The notes below the pieces were generated by a model. It did not search any database. It saw only the letters and a program-made list of their open reading frames with translations, and had not been told where the DNA came from. Source: Mycolicibacterium agri (GTDB lineage: Bacteria; Actinomycetota; Actinomycetes; Mycobacteriales; Mycobacteriaceae). From it: a stretch of DNA of 64,000 bases. The stretch lies in assembly GCF_002553505.1 (NCBI RefSeq), contig NZ_PDCP01000012.1, forward strand, positions 57,105-121,104, written 5' to 3'. Positions 16,824-25,837 of the stretch are shown piece after piece. Each line of letters starts with the position of its first letter. Position 1 is the stretch's first letter. The translations under genes were made by a program, and so were the position numbers.

Positions 16824-18998
16824 CTAGTAGGACAGCAACAGACCGCCCTCCAGCGGAACATCCAGTACTGTGTGAAAAACGAGATAGAGCGTCACGCACG
16901 AAATCACTGTCGTCGCAACGGTCGTCAGCCAACGTTCCTTCGTGACCAGGCGCAGGAACAACACGAAGATCACCGGCACGGCGACTTCCATCCCGAACAG
17001 GATGATCCCCGCCAGCAGGCCGACCACCAGCATCAGGCTGATCCGCAGACGACGTGCCATGTCGTGGGCCTGCACTTCGTCGGCAGACTCGATCGACGTG
17101 GCGACGGACGACGCCTCTTCTGCGGTGCTCACCTTCACGCCTTCGGCGACGACGGCGTCGTCGGCAGGCGGTCGCGGCCCAGACGCTTCCTGCATAGGTC
17201 GATGCTCCTGGGCCTCAATCTGTTCGACAGCTTCCTGCTTTAAGTGAGCGACAACCTCTTCCATGCCGCCGCCGTCGGCGATCACCCCGCCTGCCCGCTG
17301 CCGCAGTGATGGGACCAATGCGATCGCGAAGTACACAGCGACAAGCACAACGAGCGCACCCGCCGTGATCATGGGGAAGGTTCTGCCCTTGTCACTGAAG
17401 TCGACGGCCATCATCAGCGCAGCCAGCGCAACGACGCCGAACGCTCCCATCACTGCCAATGCCCAGGGCCGCGTTGCGGATTCGACGCCGCGGGCGACCT
17501 GCTCGGCATCGCGGGCACTGGCCCTGCGGGTCGAGATGACCTCGTAGACGAGCACCGCGACGGTCAGCACCATCAGCGCAACGGAGATCGGCCGGGTGAA
17601 GAAGCCGCTGATGCCGCCGTAGGACGACAGCGTCTGCAGATAGGACTTCTCGACCAGGGGCCCGAGGATGAAGCCGAGGATCACCGGGATCAACGGCATC
17701 CCGATCGTCCGCATGGCATACGCCGTGAGCCCGAAGGCGATCGACACGATGACATCCGTCGTGCTGAGGTTGAGGGCATACGCGCCGATCACGGCCAGCA
17801 TCAACACGAACGGCGAGAGGATGCCGGGCTTGATCCGCGTGATCTGCAGTAGTTGCGGTCCGAACATCAGGCCGAGCGCGGAGGTGAAGAAACTGGCCGC
17901 ACTCAACACGATGATCGCGATCCAGACGATGTCGGGGCTCTCCCTGATCAGGTTGGGTCCGGGCGTCAGTCCGTGAATCACCATGGCGCCCATCACGACC
18001 GCCCAGTCGGAGCTGCCGGGGATGCCGAACGCGAGGCTGGGCAGCGCCGCTCCTGAGTCCTTGGCGTCGTTGGACGCTTCGGGCGCCAGCACACCGCGCG
18101 GGTCTCCGTAGCCGAACCGCGGATTCTTGCACGTCCTGGCCGCCTGGAAGTAGGCCAGGAACGCGGCGACGGTGCCGCCGACGGCGGGCACCAACCCGAT
18201 GCCGGTGCCGATAAGAGAGCTGCGAATCAGCAGGAACGGCTGTTTGATCGTGAACAGCACGCCCTCGAAGATCTGCTTGTGGCCGATCTTCATACCCGAA
18301 ATGCCCTTGGCAACACTTTGGTTGGTCCGCAGCAGGTCGAGCGCCTCGGTGACCGCGAACATGCCGACCAAGACGATGACCACGTCGAAGCCGTTGTAGA
18401 GCGACGGCTGGTCGAAGGCGTACCTGACGTCTCCGCCGACGGGCGCGAACCCGACGAACGAGAACAGCACGCCCAGAAGGCCGGCGACGACTCCTTTGAA
18501 CATCGACCCGCGGGATGCCATCGCGATCACGGTCAGCCCGAACACCGCCAGCATAGTGAATTCCGGGAACGAGAACGACAGCACCAACGGGCGCACCACC
18601 GGGATGAGCGCGATCAGCAGCACGGTGCCGATGAAAGAGCCGAGAAAAGAGGATGTCGCCGAGATGCCGATGGCGAATCCGCCGCGGCCCTGCCGCGCGA
18701 GCGGATAGCCGTCGAGCGTGGTCGCTGCGCTGGGTGATGACCCTGGCACGTTCAGCAGGATGGCCGTGACGGACCCGCAGAATGACTGGCCGGCCAGCGC
18801 CGCGATGAACAGGCCCATCGCGGTGTGCGTGTCCATGTTGTAGGTGAACGGGATCATCAACGCGATGCCCACCGAACCACCGAGTCCCGGCAGCAGTCCG
18901 GTGAGCATGCCGTTGGCGCAGCCGATCAGAAACGCGATCAGGAAGCCCCAATTGGCCATCGACGACACCGCGTCGGGCAGCCCACTGAGAAATGACAT
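16824..18998 (-). CDS. Tripartite tricarboxylate-type transporter, fused TctA-TctB membrane subunits
   Basis: This encodes 724 residues. Residues 1 to about 500 are TctA: GCANGMLTGLLPGLGG at the N-terminus, DGYPLARQGRGG and FGIPGSSDWAVVMGAMVIHGLTPGP are family hallmarks, with about 11-12 membrane segments. Residues about 510-724 hold four more hydrophobic segments interrupted by a 75-residue acidic/Ala-rich linker, consistent with the small subunit TctB. TctA and TctB are usually separate genes, so this is a fusion. The partner binding protein TctC begins its gene at 20016 and ends 10 bases before this start. These systems import carboxylates using the proton or sodium gradient. Confidence 0.9.
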   Translation of the reverse strand: MSFLSGLPDAVSSMANWGFLIAFLIGCANGMLTGLLPGLGGSVGIALMIPFTYNMDTHTAMGLFIAALAGQSFCGSVTAILLNVPGSSPSAATTLDGYPLARQGRGGFAIGISATSSFLGSFIGTVLLIALIPVVRPLVLSFSFPEFTMLAVFGLTVIAMASRGSMFKGVVAGLLGVLFSFVGFAPVGGDVRYAFDQPSLYNGFDVVIVLVGMFAVTEALDLLRTNQSVAKGISGMKIGHKQIFEGVLFTIKQPFLLIRSSLIGTGIGLVPAVGGTVAAFLAYFQAARTCKNPRFGYGDPRGVLAPEASNDAKDSGAALPSLAFGIPGSSDWAVVMGAMVIHGLTPGPNLIRESPDIVWIAIIVLSAASFFTSALGLMFGPQLLQITRIKPGILSPFVLMLAVIGAYALNLSTTDVIVSIAFGLTAYAMRTIGMPLIPVILGFILGPLVEKSYLQTLSSYGGISGFFTRPISVALMVLTVAVLVYEVISTRRASARDAEQVARGVESATRPWALAVMGAFGVVALAALMMAVDFSDKGRTFPMITAGALVVLVAVYFAIALVPSLRQRAGGVIADGGGMEEVVAHLKQEAVEQIEAQEHRPMQEASGPRPPADDAVVAEGVKVSTAEEASSVATSIESADEVQAHDMARRLRISLMLVVGLLAGIILFGMEVAVPVIFVLFLRLVTKERWLTTVATTVISCVTLYLVFHTVLDVPLEGGLLLSY

Positions 18999-19008
18999 GA
19001 CTTGGGGC

Positions 19009-20016
19009 TCAGTTCGACAACGTCGGGACGAGTTCCTTCATCTGCGCGACCTGTTTCTTCATCACCTCGGTGGCGGCCTTCCAGTCGCGCGGAATGATCG
19101 GGCGCTTGGCGGTTTTCGCCCACTCCGCGAACTCAGGGCTGGTCATCGCCTTGTAGGTGGCGTCCCGCAGATAGGTGGCCACGTTGTCGGGCAACTCCGG
19201 CGGGGCCACGATCAGCCGCAGCTCGGTCACCGCCCCGCTGAGGTCTTCGAAGCCCTTGGACTCCGCACTCGGGACGTCCTTGAGCCAGGGCAACGTCTGG
19301 GGGCGCTGGTCTTCGGTGCCGAGGAACAGCAGCGGCCTGATGTCGCCCGACTCGACGAAGCCGGTCAAGTCGGTGGATCCGTAGACGATGAAATCCGCGT
19401 CCCCGCGCAGCAATCCGGTCACCACGTCGGCGGAGCCTTCGGCCCCGTAGGTGACCGTCGCGTCCAGGCCGAGCGCCTTGATGGTGGCCAAGCCCGCAAG
19501 CGCCGAGGACGAACCCTCTTCGACGGTCAGGGAGCGCAGCCCCTTCTTGTTGATCAGGTCCTCGATCGAGTGATACGGCGAATCCGCCGCGACGTAGACC
19601 ACATAGGCGTTTTCGTCGACGCTGCCCAGCACGGTGAACTTCTCGGTGTCCCACTTGGCCAGGTCGGGGTCCTGGATCTGCTGCGCTATCGCGGCGGGCA
19701 TCGGCAGAATACCGATGGTCGTGCCGTCCGGCTTGGCGGTGTACTCCTGTGTAATGCCTTGCGGCAGCGGCGGCATGTTGCGGATCACCACACTGACCCC
19801 GTCGGGCAACTGCGTCTTCTGCATGGCTTCGGCGACGCCGCGCGAGTAGACGTCGAATCCTCCGCCGGGGCTGTACGGGACGATCCAGTCGATGTCCTTC
19901 TTGGGCGTCCAGTCCCCTTCGGAGTCGCCGGCCGATGAGGACTTCGATCCGCACCCGGCCACGGCGAGGCCCGCGACGAGTGCGACGGCGATGAGCCGGT
20001 GGAGCCGGTGCTTCAT
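19009..20016 (-). CDS. Tripartite transporter substrate-binding lipoprotein (TctC)
   Basis: This encodes 335 residues from ATG 20016 with a lipoprotein signal (LAVAGC). The mature protein shows TctC/Bug family features: IDWIVPYSPGGGFDVYSR at the N-terminal edge, the pattern in which the ligand carboxylate is bound, followed by TIGILPMPAA and VTYGAEGSADV. It supplies substrate to the fused TctA-TctB encoded 10 bases downstream. Upstream, 88 bases separate it from the LLM gene. The ligand is unknown; the family typically binds di- and tricarboxylates or aromatic/heterocyclic acids. Confidence 0.9.
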   Translation of the reverse strand: MKHRLHRLIAVALVAGLAVAGCGSKSSSAGDSEGDWTPKKDIDWIVPYSPGGGFDVYSRGVAEAMQKTQLPDGVSVVIRNMPPLPQGITQEYTAKPDGTTIGILPMPAAIAQQIQDPDLAKWDTEKFTVLGSVDENAYVVYVAADSPYHSIEDLINKKGLRSLTVEEGSSSALAGLATIKALGLDATVTYGAEGSADVVTGLLRGDADFIVYGSTDLTGFVESGDIRPLLFLGTEDQRPQTLPWLKDVPSAESKGFEDLSGAVTELRLIVAPPELPDNVATYLRDATYKAMTSPEFAEWAKTAKRPIIPRDWKAATEVMKKQVAQMKELVPTLSN

Positions 20017-20104
20017 GATGTTGCGTCCCTTCGTGACAGATGCTCGGACGTATTTCTCTTCACCACAGCGTCTTTGGTGGACCGTGGTGATTGCATCGGG
20101 CGGC

Positions 20105-21127
20105 TCAGCGGTATTTCGGCAGAATCTCACTCGCCCACAGCTCCATCTGCCTGGTCAGCTCGTCCATCGTCGGGTAGATGAACTTCAACTCGAAGTGGGT
20201 CACGCCTGCCTCGACGAACTCCTCGACGCGCCGCTGGACGGCATCGACGGATCCGAAGATGTGCCGATCAAGGGCGAATTGGATTTGATCGACGTCGCGT
20301 TCGTAGGTCTTGGAACTGGTTGCGACGGTGGGCACGGCACGGGCCATGGCCGCGTCGTGGTCGGTGTCGATGACGGTGAGCTTTTCGACGGCGATGGTGA
20401 TGTTGTCCGGATCGCGGTCGTACTCCTGCGCCGTCTCCCGCACAATGGCTGCGCCACGGCCCATTTCAGCCGGTGACAACCAACCCGGCACCCAGCCATC
20501 ACCGAGGCGACCGGTGCGCCGCGCGGCCGCGTCGGTCCAACCGCCCACCCACACGTCGGGCCCCTTGTCCTGCAGAGGCTTCGGGAAGATCTCGGCGTCC
20601 TTGAACTCGATGTAGCGCCCCGAATAGGAGGCCAGCGGCTGGGTCCAGATGGCGCGCATCGCTTCGACGTATTCGTCGGTCATGCGAGCGCGTGCGGAGA
20701 ACGGCACACCGAACACGTCGAACTCGCTGGATTCCTTGGACGCTTTGGAGCCCAGTCCGACACCTGCGATCAACCGGCCGCCGGTGAGGTGATCGAGCGT
20801 GGCCAATTGCTTGGCCGCATAGATGGGGTTGCGGGTCGGCATCACGAGGCAGGCGACGCCGATCCTCACCGACGATGTCTTGGCCGCCAGATAGCCGATC
20901 GTGGTGAGCGCTTCGTAAAAGTCGGCGGACTGGTCGTCGGCGAGAGCCTCGTGCGCGCCCGAGGAAATGTGGTGCCGGTGCATCGCGGTGCTCCACACCA
21001 CGTGGTCGTGCAGGAAGATCGAATCGAACCCCATCTCTTCGGCTTCGGTCGCGGCACGGGTGATGTTCGCAACGGACGACAGTGGCCCGGAATTGGGCAC
21101 CCGCACGCCGAATGAAACCTCCGCCAC
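20105..21127 (-). CDS. LLM-class flavin/F420-dependent oxidoreductase 2
   Basis: This encodes 340 residues of the luciferase-like family: FGVRVPNSGPL at the N-terminus, DSIFLHDHVVW near residue 36, GVACLVMPTRNP, GGRLIAGVGLG and VWVGGWTDAAARR. It is only distantly similar to the LLM enzyme at 12090. It heads the transporter operon (21127 to 15521). Its promoter region carries the element shared with the hydrolase operon. Coupling of an oxidoreductase to uptake genes suggests that it acts early on the imported compound. FMN or F420 dependence cannot be decided by eye. Confidence 0.86.
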   Translation of the reverse strand: MAEVSFGVRVPNSGPLSSVANITRAATEAEEMGFDSIFLHDHVVWSTAMHRHHISSGAHEALADDQSADFYEALTTIGYLAAKTSSVRIGVACLVMPTRNPIYAAKQLATLDHLTGGRLIAGVGLGSKASKESSEFDVFGVPFSARARMTDEYVEAMRAIWTQPLASYSGRYIEFKDAEIFPKPLQDKGPDVWVGGWTDAAARRTGRLGDGWVPGWLSPAEMGRGAAIVRETAQEYDRDPDNITIAVEKLTVIDTDHDAAMARAVPTVATSSKTYERDVDQIQFALDRHIFGSVDAVQRRVEEFVEAGVTHFELKFIYPTMDELTRQMELWASEILPKYR

Positions 21128-21171
21128 TGAGACTCCCTTCAGGGCTCGGAATGGGTGGTGTCGAATAGATT

Positions 21172-21188
21172 ATCTTGGATACAGAATC
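21172..21188. promoter_or_regulatory. 17-bp AT-rich element upstream of the LLM-TTT transporter operon
   Basis: ATCTTGGATACAGAATC lies 45 bases upstream of the start codon at 21127, the same distance as its near twin at 15485-15501. The core ATACAnAATC is identical between the two. It also contains the reverse complement of TGTATCCA, found upstream of the cupin gene. Candidate shared operator or promoter for the GntR/FCD regulator encoded next to it. Confidence 0.5.
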
Positions 21189-21273
21189 TTGCAAATCATA
21201 TCCACCAGCCGATGCGATTTCGGCGCGGAAAGGTGCGCTGAGCGCCGGTAAGCGCGCCGAAATCGCGCAGCAG

Positions 21274-21303
21274 TACGCCCGGGCCTGTCCGGTCCCGGGC
21301 GTA
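21274..21303 (-). terminator. Stem-loop downstream of the GntR gene
   Basis: A perfect 10-bp inverted repeat, TACGCCCGGG and CCCGGGCGTA, is separated by 10 bases and lies 24 bases after the stop codon of the GntR gene, before the next operon's promoter. There is no T tract, but mycobacterial terminators often lack one. It is the only strong hairpin noticed in the 199-bp gap. Confidence 0.5.
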
Positions 21304-21326
21304 TCAGCTATTAGGAGTGGCTGCGG

Positions 21327-22043
21327 CTAGGCCGTCGACTTCTCGTCATTGGCCACGATGGCCTGCAGCCGGTTGGATACCTTGTGCAGGTGCTTGGTCA
21401 ACCATGCGGTCGCGGCCTTGGTGTCGCGGGCCCGCAGGTGATTGATGAGCTCCTCGTGGCTGTGCTGTTCGTCCACGCGCTGCAGCAGCAGATACCTGCC
21501 GACAGCGCCGCGCAGGTTGTTCACCTGCGCCAATGCCCGCGGCCGGTTGGCGCGCTGGTAGAGCACCTCGTACAGCTGATAGCGCCGTTCCAGTCGCTCG
21601 CTGAGTTCTTCCGCGTTCTCCAGGTCCTCGACGATCTCCTCGAGCCGACCGACGAGCTCGTCGTCGATGTTCTCGATTGCCAGTTTCAGCAGGTACGACT
21701 CGAGCAGGATGCGCAGCTCGTAGATTTCGGAGATCTCCTCGGGCCGCAGCACCGACACGGTGGCACCACGGTACGGGTGAATCCGGACCAGGCCCTCGTT
21801 CTCCAACTGCCGCAGGCTCGCCCGCACCGGCATCCGGCTGACACCGAGCGAACTGGCGATGGTGTCCAGGTTCAACCGCTGGCCCGGACGGAACACCCCC
21901 TGCACGATCGCTTCACGGATGAAGGACTGCGTCATGTCCTCGACGGTCTGGAACGTGCCACGCACGGACTCCGCGATGTTGCTCAGGACCTTGGCGTCCT
22001 TGTCGGACACCTCGCTCTCTATCGTGCGTGCCATGCTCTCCAT
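21327..22043 (-). CDS. GntR-family transcriptional regulator, FCD (FadR) type
   Basis: This encodes 238 residues. A winged helix-turn-helix covers residues about 35-100 (IREAIVQGVFRPGQRL, LGVSRMPVRASLRQLENEGLV, PYRGATVSVL). An all-helical FCD effector domain covers about 105-230 (EIYELRILLESYLL). FCD members normally hold a metal with histidines; the QHSHEEL segment fits, while the usual FHxxL position reads LYEVL. It sits between the transporter operon and the molybdenum hydroxylase operon, so it is the obvious local regulator. The effector is probably the pathway substrate or an intermediate. ATG 22034 is an alternative start. Confidence 0.88.
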   Translation of the reverse strand: MESMARTIESEVSDKDAKVLSNIAESVRGTFQTVEDMTQSFIREAIVQGVFRPGQRLNLDTIASSLGVSRMPVRASLRQLENEGLVRIHPYRGATVSVLRPEEISEIYELRILLESYLLKLAIENIDDELVGRLEEIVEDLENAEELSERLERRYQLYEVLYQRANRPRALAQVNNLRGAVGRYLLLQRVDEQHSHEELINHLRARDTKAATAWLTKHLHKVSNRLQAIVANDEKSTA

Positions 22044-22117
22044 GCCTTATCTCGGGCGTTGGCCGCCCATTTGCTGAGTGACTTTATCGGTTCAAGTGAC
22101 GGTTGCATATTAAATGA

Positions 22118-22132
22118 GGAATACATAATTCC
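22118..22132. promoter_or_regulatory. Palindrome GGAAT-N5-ATTCC upstream of the GntR gene
   Basis: GGAATACATAATTCC is a perfect 5-bp inverted repeat with a 5-base spacer in the 103-bp gap between the GntR gene and the end of the molybdenum hydroxylase gene. It contains ATACATAATT, one mismatch from the ATACAnAATC core found at 15492 and 21179. A candidate autoregulatory site. Confidence 0.45.
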
Positions 22133-22146
22133 CGGGTAGCGGCTGT

Positions 22147-24483
22147 TCAATCCGCCTCCGGAAGATTGTTCAGCAGCCGCCACACCCGTTCGGGGGTCAG
22201 CGGCAACCGCGTCGGCCAGCGGCCGACGGCCTGGGCGATAGCGGAGGCTACCGCACCGCCGACGGGATTGAGCTGACCTTCGCCCGCGCCCTTGGCGCCG
22301 TACGGCCCCACGCCGTCGCGACGTTCGGCGAGCATCAGGTCGATCCGGCGGGCCAGATCTCCGGCGCGAGGCACTCGGTAGTCGACGACGTTGGCGTTGG
22401 CCAGCTGAGGCCCGTCGTAGACCAACTCCTCGAACAGCGCGGCGCCCAGCCCCTGGGTCGCGGCGCCGAGGTCTTGCGCCTCGACCGCCTGCGGATTGAT
22501 TGCGAAGCCGACGTCGGCGCAGGTGACGAGTTGGTCAAGGGTGACATATCCGGTGTCGGGGTCGACCTCGACGGCCACGCCCACCAATCCGGTCTCCCAG
22601 AACGGCGGCATCTCCTTCGTCGCGCCTTCGCGCCGGACCAGCCCGATGCCGGTGACCTCGCCGGCCGACCCGCCGAACCATTTGCGCACGATGGTGCCGA
22701 AATCGAGTTGTTGATCTTGCGGACCACGGACCCCGCCGGGAACATCGCTGACCTCGTCCTGCGGGCAATTCCAGAGTTCGGCCGCCATGGCGCGCAGCTT
22801 CTGCCTGGCGTCGGCACATGCACGCTGCACCGAGAGGCCCGCCAGTGTCGTCGTCCTGCTCGCGCCGGTCGTGCGCTCGTAGGCCGATCCCGCGGTGTCG
22901 GACTGCACCACCGAGACACGATCCATGCCGATCCCGAATTCCTCGGCGGCGATCTGGGCGAGCAGCGAACGGCTCCCCTGGCCCATTTCGGTGCTGCCCG
23001 ACAAGACGATGACCGACCCGTCGGTCTCGACACGCACCTGCGCGGTGGAGATAGGGTATGCGCCTGCGTCGGATGCCGTTACGCCGAAACCGATTCCGTA
23101 GTGGGCGGCGTCGCGCCGTCCGCGTTCCAGCGATTCCACCACCATGTCGAGGTCGGCGATCAGGTCGGCGTCGATGCCGCGATTGCCCGGCAGGATCTCC
23201 TCGCCGAACCGCACCAGGTTCTTGCGGCGAATGTCGGCGCGGCTGATGCCGAGTTTGTCGGCGGCCTGGTCGAGATTCGTCTCACCGGCCAGGTTCCCTT
23301 GCGGCGCACCGAATCCGCGGTACGACGACGCCGGCGAGGTGTTGGTGTAGACAGACCTGCCGCGCACCCGCAGGTTCGACACCCGGTACGGGCCGAAACA
23401 CCGGTTGACGGACTTGGCCAAGACCAACGGGCTGTTGTCGGCGTAGGCGCCGGAGTTCATCGTGATATCGAAGTCGCGGGCCAGGATTCGGCCGTCGGCG
23501 TCGAATGCGCTGCGCACGTTGATCACCGCGTCGTCGACGCGGGTGGTGTAGATCGCCTCTTCGACGCTGAGCGTGAGTTTGACCGGCCTGCCGACGGCCC
23601 AGGACGCCACCGACGCCAGCGGCTCGACCTTGGTGTAGGACTTCGACCCGTATCCGCCGCCCAGGTAGGGCACGGTCACACGGACCCGCGCCAGCGGCAG
23701 GTTGAAGATGCGGGCCAGGTCGTCGCGGACCATGAACGGGTGCTGGGCCGTGGTGATGACGGTCAGGCCGTCGTCCCCGTAGGACGCCACCGCGTTGTAG
23801 GGCTCCATCGCGTAGGCGTAGAGCATCGGATAACGAGTGGCGCTTTCGACGACCAGATGCGCGTCGGCGAAGGCGGCGTCGACGTCGCCCCAGCCGATGT
23901 TGACCTCGTGGGCGATGTTCGTGAGGTCGGGCTGCTCATCGTCGTCGGCGTCGGTCAGCTCCTTGAACGTGGCGTCAGCCGTTGGCGCGTAGGTGGTTTC
24001 GTGGACCAGCGGTGCGCCGGGTGCCAGCGCTTCGGCAGTCGAGATCACTTCCGGCAGGTCCTCGTAGCTGACCTCGACGAGGTCGGCGGCATCCGTCGCG
24101 GCGGCGCGTGTTTCGGCGACGACGATCGCGACCGGCTCCCCGAAGTAGCGCACCTTGCCGGTGGCCAGGATGAAGTGGTCGGAGATGATGTGCCCGAATC
24201 GCGGGAACAGCGTTTTCAGATCCGCCGCGGTCACCACGGCGACGACTCCTGGCACGGCCATGGCGTTGTCGGCGGCGATGTCAAGGATGCGCGCGTGGGC
24301 CCGTTGGGCGCGCACGACCTTGGCGTGCAGCATGCCGGGCATGGTCATGTCGACCGCGTATTGCGCGGTGCCGAGCACCTTCTCCACCAGATCGCGGCGG
24401 CGCACCGAGCGCCCGACCGTCTGATGTTCGTCGGCGTGGCGGGAGGTGGCCTGATGCGGGGCGGCCGGAAGATCGATACTCAT
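22147..24483 (-). CDS. Xanthine dehydrogenase-family molybdenum hydroxylase, large (MoCo) subunit
   Basis: This encodes 778 residues, a full-length molybdopterin-binding subunit. Cofactor motifs appear in order: GGGYGSK near residue 275, SYRGFGAPQG near 390, STEMGQGSRS near 500, and GAKGAGEGQLNP near the C-terminus with the catalytic Glu in GEG. SYRGFG replaces the CO-dehydrogenase AYRCSFR loop, so this is a carbon hydroxylase, not a CO dehydrogenase. Such enzymes insert water-derived oxygen next to ring nitrogen in purines, nicotinate, quinolines and the like. It is translated after the 2Fe-2S subunit with a 4-base overlap (ATGA). The substrate is unknown. Confidence 0.92.
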   Translation of the reverse strand: MSIDLPAAPHQATSRHADEHQTVGRSVRRRDLVEKVLGTAQYAVDMTMPGMLHAKVVRAQRAHARILDIAADNAMAVPGVVAVVTAADLKTLFPRFGHIISDHFILATGKVRYFGEPVAIVVAETRAAATDAADLVEVSYEDLPEVISTAEALAPGAPLVHETTYAPTADATFKELTDADDDEQPDLTNIAHEVNIGWGDVDAAFADAHLVVESATRYPMLYAYAMEPYNAVASYGDDGLTVITTAQHPFMVRDDLARIFNLPLARVRVTVPYLGGGYGSKSYTKVEPLASVASWAVGRPVKLTLSVEEAIYTTRVDDAVINVRSAFDADGRILARDFDITMNSGAYADNSPLVLAKSVNRCFGPYRVSNLRVRGRSVYTNTSPASSYRGFGAPQGNLAGETNLDQAADKLGISRADIRRKNLVRFGEEILPGNRGIDADLIADLDMVVESLERGRRDAAHYGIGFGVTASDAGAYPISTAQVRVETDGSVIVLSGSTEMGQGSRSLLAQIAAEEFGIGMDRVSVVQSDTAGSAYERTTGASRTTTLAGLSVQRACADARQKLRAMAAELWNCPQDEVSDVPGGVRGPQDQQLDFGTIVRKWFGGSAGEVTGIGLVRREGATKEMPPFWETGLVGVAVEVDPDTGYVTLDQLVTCADVGFAINPQAVEAQDLGAATQGLGAALFEELVYDGPQLANANVVDYRVPRAGDLARRIDLMLAERRDGVGPYGAKGAGEGQLNPVGGAVASAIAQAVGRWPTRLPLTPERVWRLLNNLPEAD

Positions 24484-25040
24484 GGGCGGTCTCCGTTGCC
24501 TTCGGTGTTGGGATGACCGTTGGTGGCGACGTTACCGTTTCGGCGGGCAAGGCATGGCGGCCGTGCGGCGGCGACCTCTGCAACGGCGTCGACGATCGGT
24601 TGATATCCCGTGCAGCGGCAGATGTTTCCGTCCAGATGCTCGACGATGTCGTCGCGGTCGATGTCGTCGCGTGATTCCAGCAGCGCGGTGGACATCATCA
24701 AGAATCCGGGGGTGCAGAAGCCACATTGCAACGCGTGGTGGGTGATGAAGGCTTCCTGCAACGGGTTTGGCGCGCCGTCTTCGGCGAGACCCTCCACGGT
24801 GCGCACCGCCGATCCGTCGGCGTCGACGGCGAGAAAGGTGCAGGCGCTGACGGGCCGGTCGTCCACGAGCACCGTGCACACGCCGCACACCTGCAGTTCG
24901 CAACTGACCTTGGTGCCGGTCAGGTTGAGGTCCTCCCGCAGGAAGTCCACCAGGAGCGTGCGCGGTTCGACGGCCCGCGCAACCGGAATTCCGTTGACTG
25001 TCAGGCTGATTTCGACGATGCCCAGTTCTGTTGCGCTCAT
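24480..25040 (-). CDS. Molybdenum hydroxylase 2Fe-2S subunit
   Basis: This encodes 186 residues from ATG 25040, overlapping the FAD-subunit stop. The plant-type ferredoxin cluster is seen in CELQVCGVC plus a later Cys in VSACT. The second, helical cluster is seen in LQCGFCTPGF and NICRCTGYQPI. It passes electrons from the molybdenum centre to the FAD subunit. The C-terminal tail of about 25 residues beyond the fold is Asn/Gly-rich and not family-typical. Longer upstream frames run through the FAD gene and are not used. Confidence 0.93.
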   Translation of the reverse strand: MSATELGIVEISLTVNGIPVARAVEPRTLLVDFLREDLNLTGTKVSCELQVCGVCTVLVDDRPVSACTFLAVDADGSAVRTVEGLAEDGAPNPLQEAFITHHALQCGFCTPGFLMMSTALLESRDDIDRDDIVEHLDGNICRCTGYQPIVDAVAEVAAARPPCLARRNGNVATNGHPNTEGNGDRP

Positions 25041-25837
25041 GCGGCCTCCGCCATGGCATGCACGGCGCGGCGAATGTAAGTCGCGGCGACGTGACGCTTG
25101 TACCGGTCGGAACCGGTGAGATCGGGTGTGGGGTCGAGTTCTTCGGCGACGGCTTCCGGGTCGATCTCGGCTGGGTCGCCGAACGTCCACAGCGTCTGCA
25201 CCTCGCCGACGGCGCCCACGACGAGGCGACATTCGCCCTGCGGGTCGTAGGACAGTGCGACACCGACCGTCGGCCGCTCGCTGATCTGGTACTTCAGATA
25301 GACCGCTCTGGTGCCCGGGGCCGGGACGGGAACCCTGATGTCTACCAGGATTTCGTCGGGTTCCTTGTCGGCCCAATACGGCCCGGCCACAAAGTCCTCG
25401 ACCGCGACCGTCCGGGTGCGGTCGCCGGGCCGTGCGAGCGTGACCTCGGCGCGATACGCGACCAATGCCGTTGCAACGTCGGACTTGGGTTCGGCGAAGC
25501 ACAGGTTGCCGCCGATCGACCCCTGCGCCCGCACACGCGCGTTGCCGACCGCGCCTTCGACCTTCGCCAACATCGGGAGATGTTGGGCAAGCAGCGGATC
25601 CGCTGCGAGGTCCATGTGCCGCTCGACCGCGCCGATGACGATGCTGTCGCCGTCGCGTCTGACCCCCGACAGCTCGGACACCTTCTTCAGGTCGACGAGT
25701 GTCTCCGGTCGATGCAGCCCTGCCCGCATGGCCAGCAGCAGTTCGGTGCCGCCGCAGTAGGGCACCTTGTCATCACCGATGGCATCGAGGGCCTCGGCGA
25801 GAGTCCGGGGCCTGGCGAGACGGAACGGCGGCAGCAT
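25037..25837 (-). CDS. Molybdenum hydroxylase FAD-binding subunit
   Basis: This encodes 266 residues of the CoxM/FAD-binding-5 family. The FAD contacts are recognisable as YCGGTELLLAMRAG near residue 27 and GSIGGNLCFAEP near residue 105. The C-terminal half is the CO_deh_flav_C domain (YLKYQISERPTVGVALS). It completes the three-subunit hydroxylase with the two genes downstream; starts and stops overlap throughout. It follows the CoxG-like gene with a one-base overlap. Confidence 0.92.
   Translation of the reverse strand: MLPPFRLARPRTLAEALDAIGDDKVPYCGGTELLLAMRAGLHRPETLVDLKKVSELSGVRRDGDSIVIGAVERHMDLAADPLLAQHLPMLAKVEGAVGNARVRAQGSIGGNLCFAEPKSDVATALVAYRAEVTLARPGDRTRTVAVEDFVAGPYWADKEPDEILVDIRVPVPAPGTRAVYLKYQISERPTVGVALSYDPQGECRLVVGAVGEVQTLWTFGDPAEIDPEAVAEELDPTPDLTGSDRYKRHVAATYIRRAVHAMAEAA

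Noticed and set aside
22474..24516. Antisense open frame of about 680 codons opposite the molybdenum hydroxylase gene
   Set aside because: It mirrors the hydroxylase codons; no family motif is seen and the real gene has all MoCo motifs.
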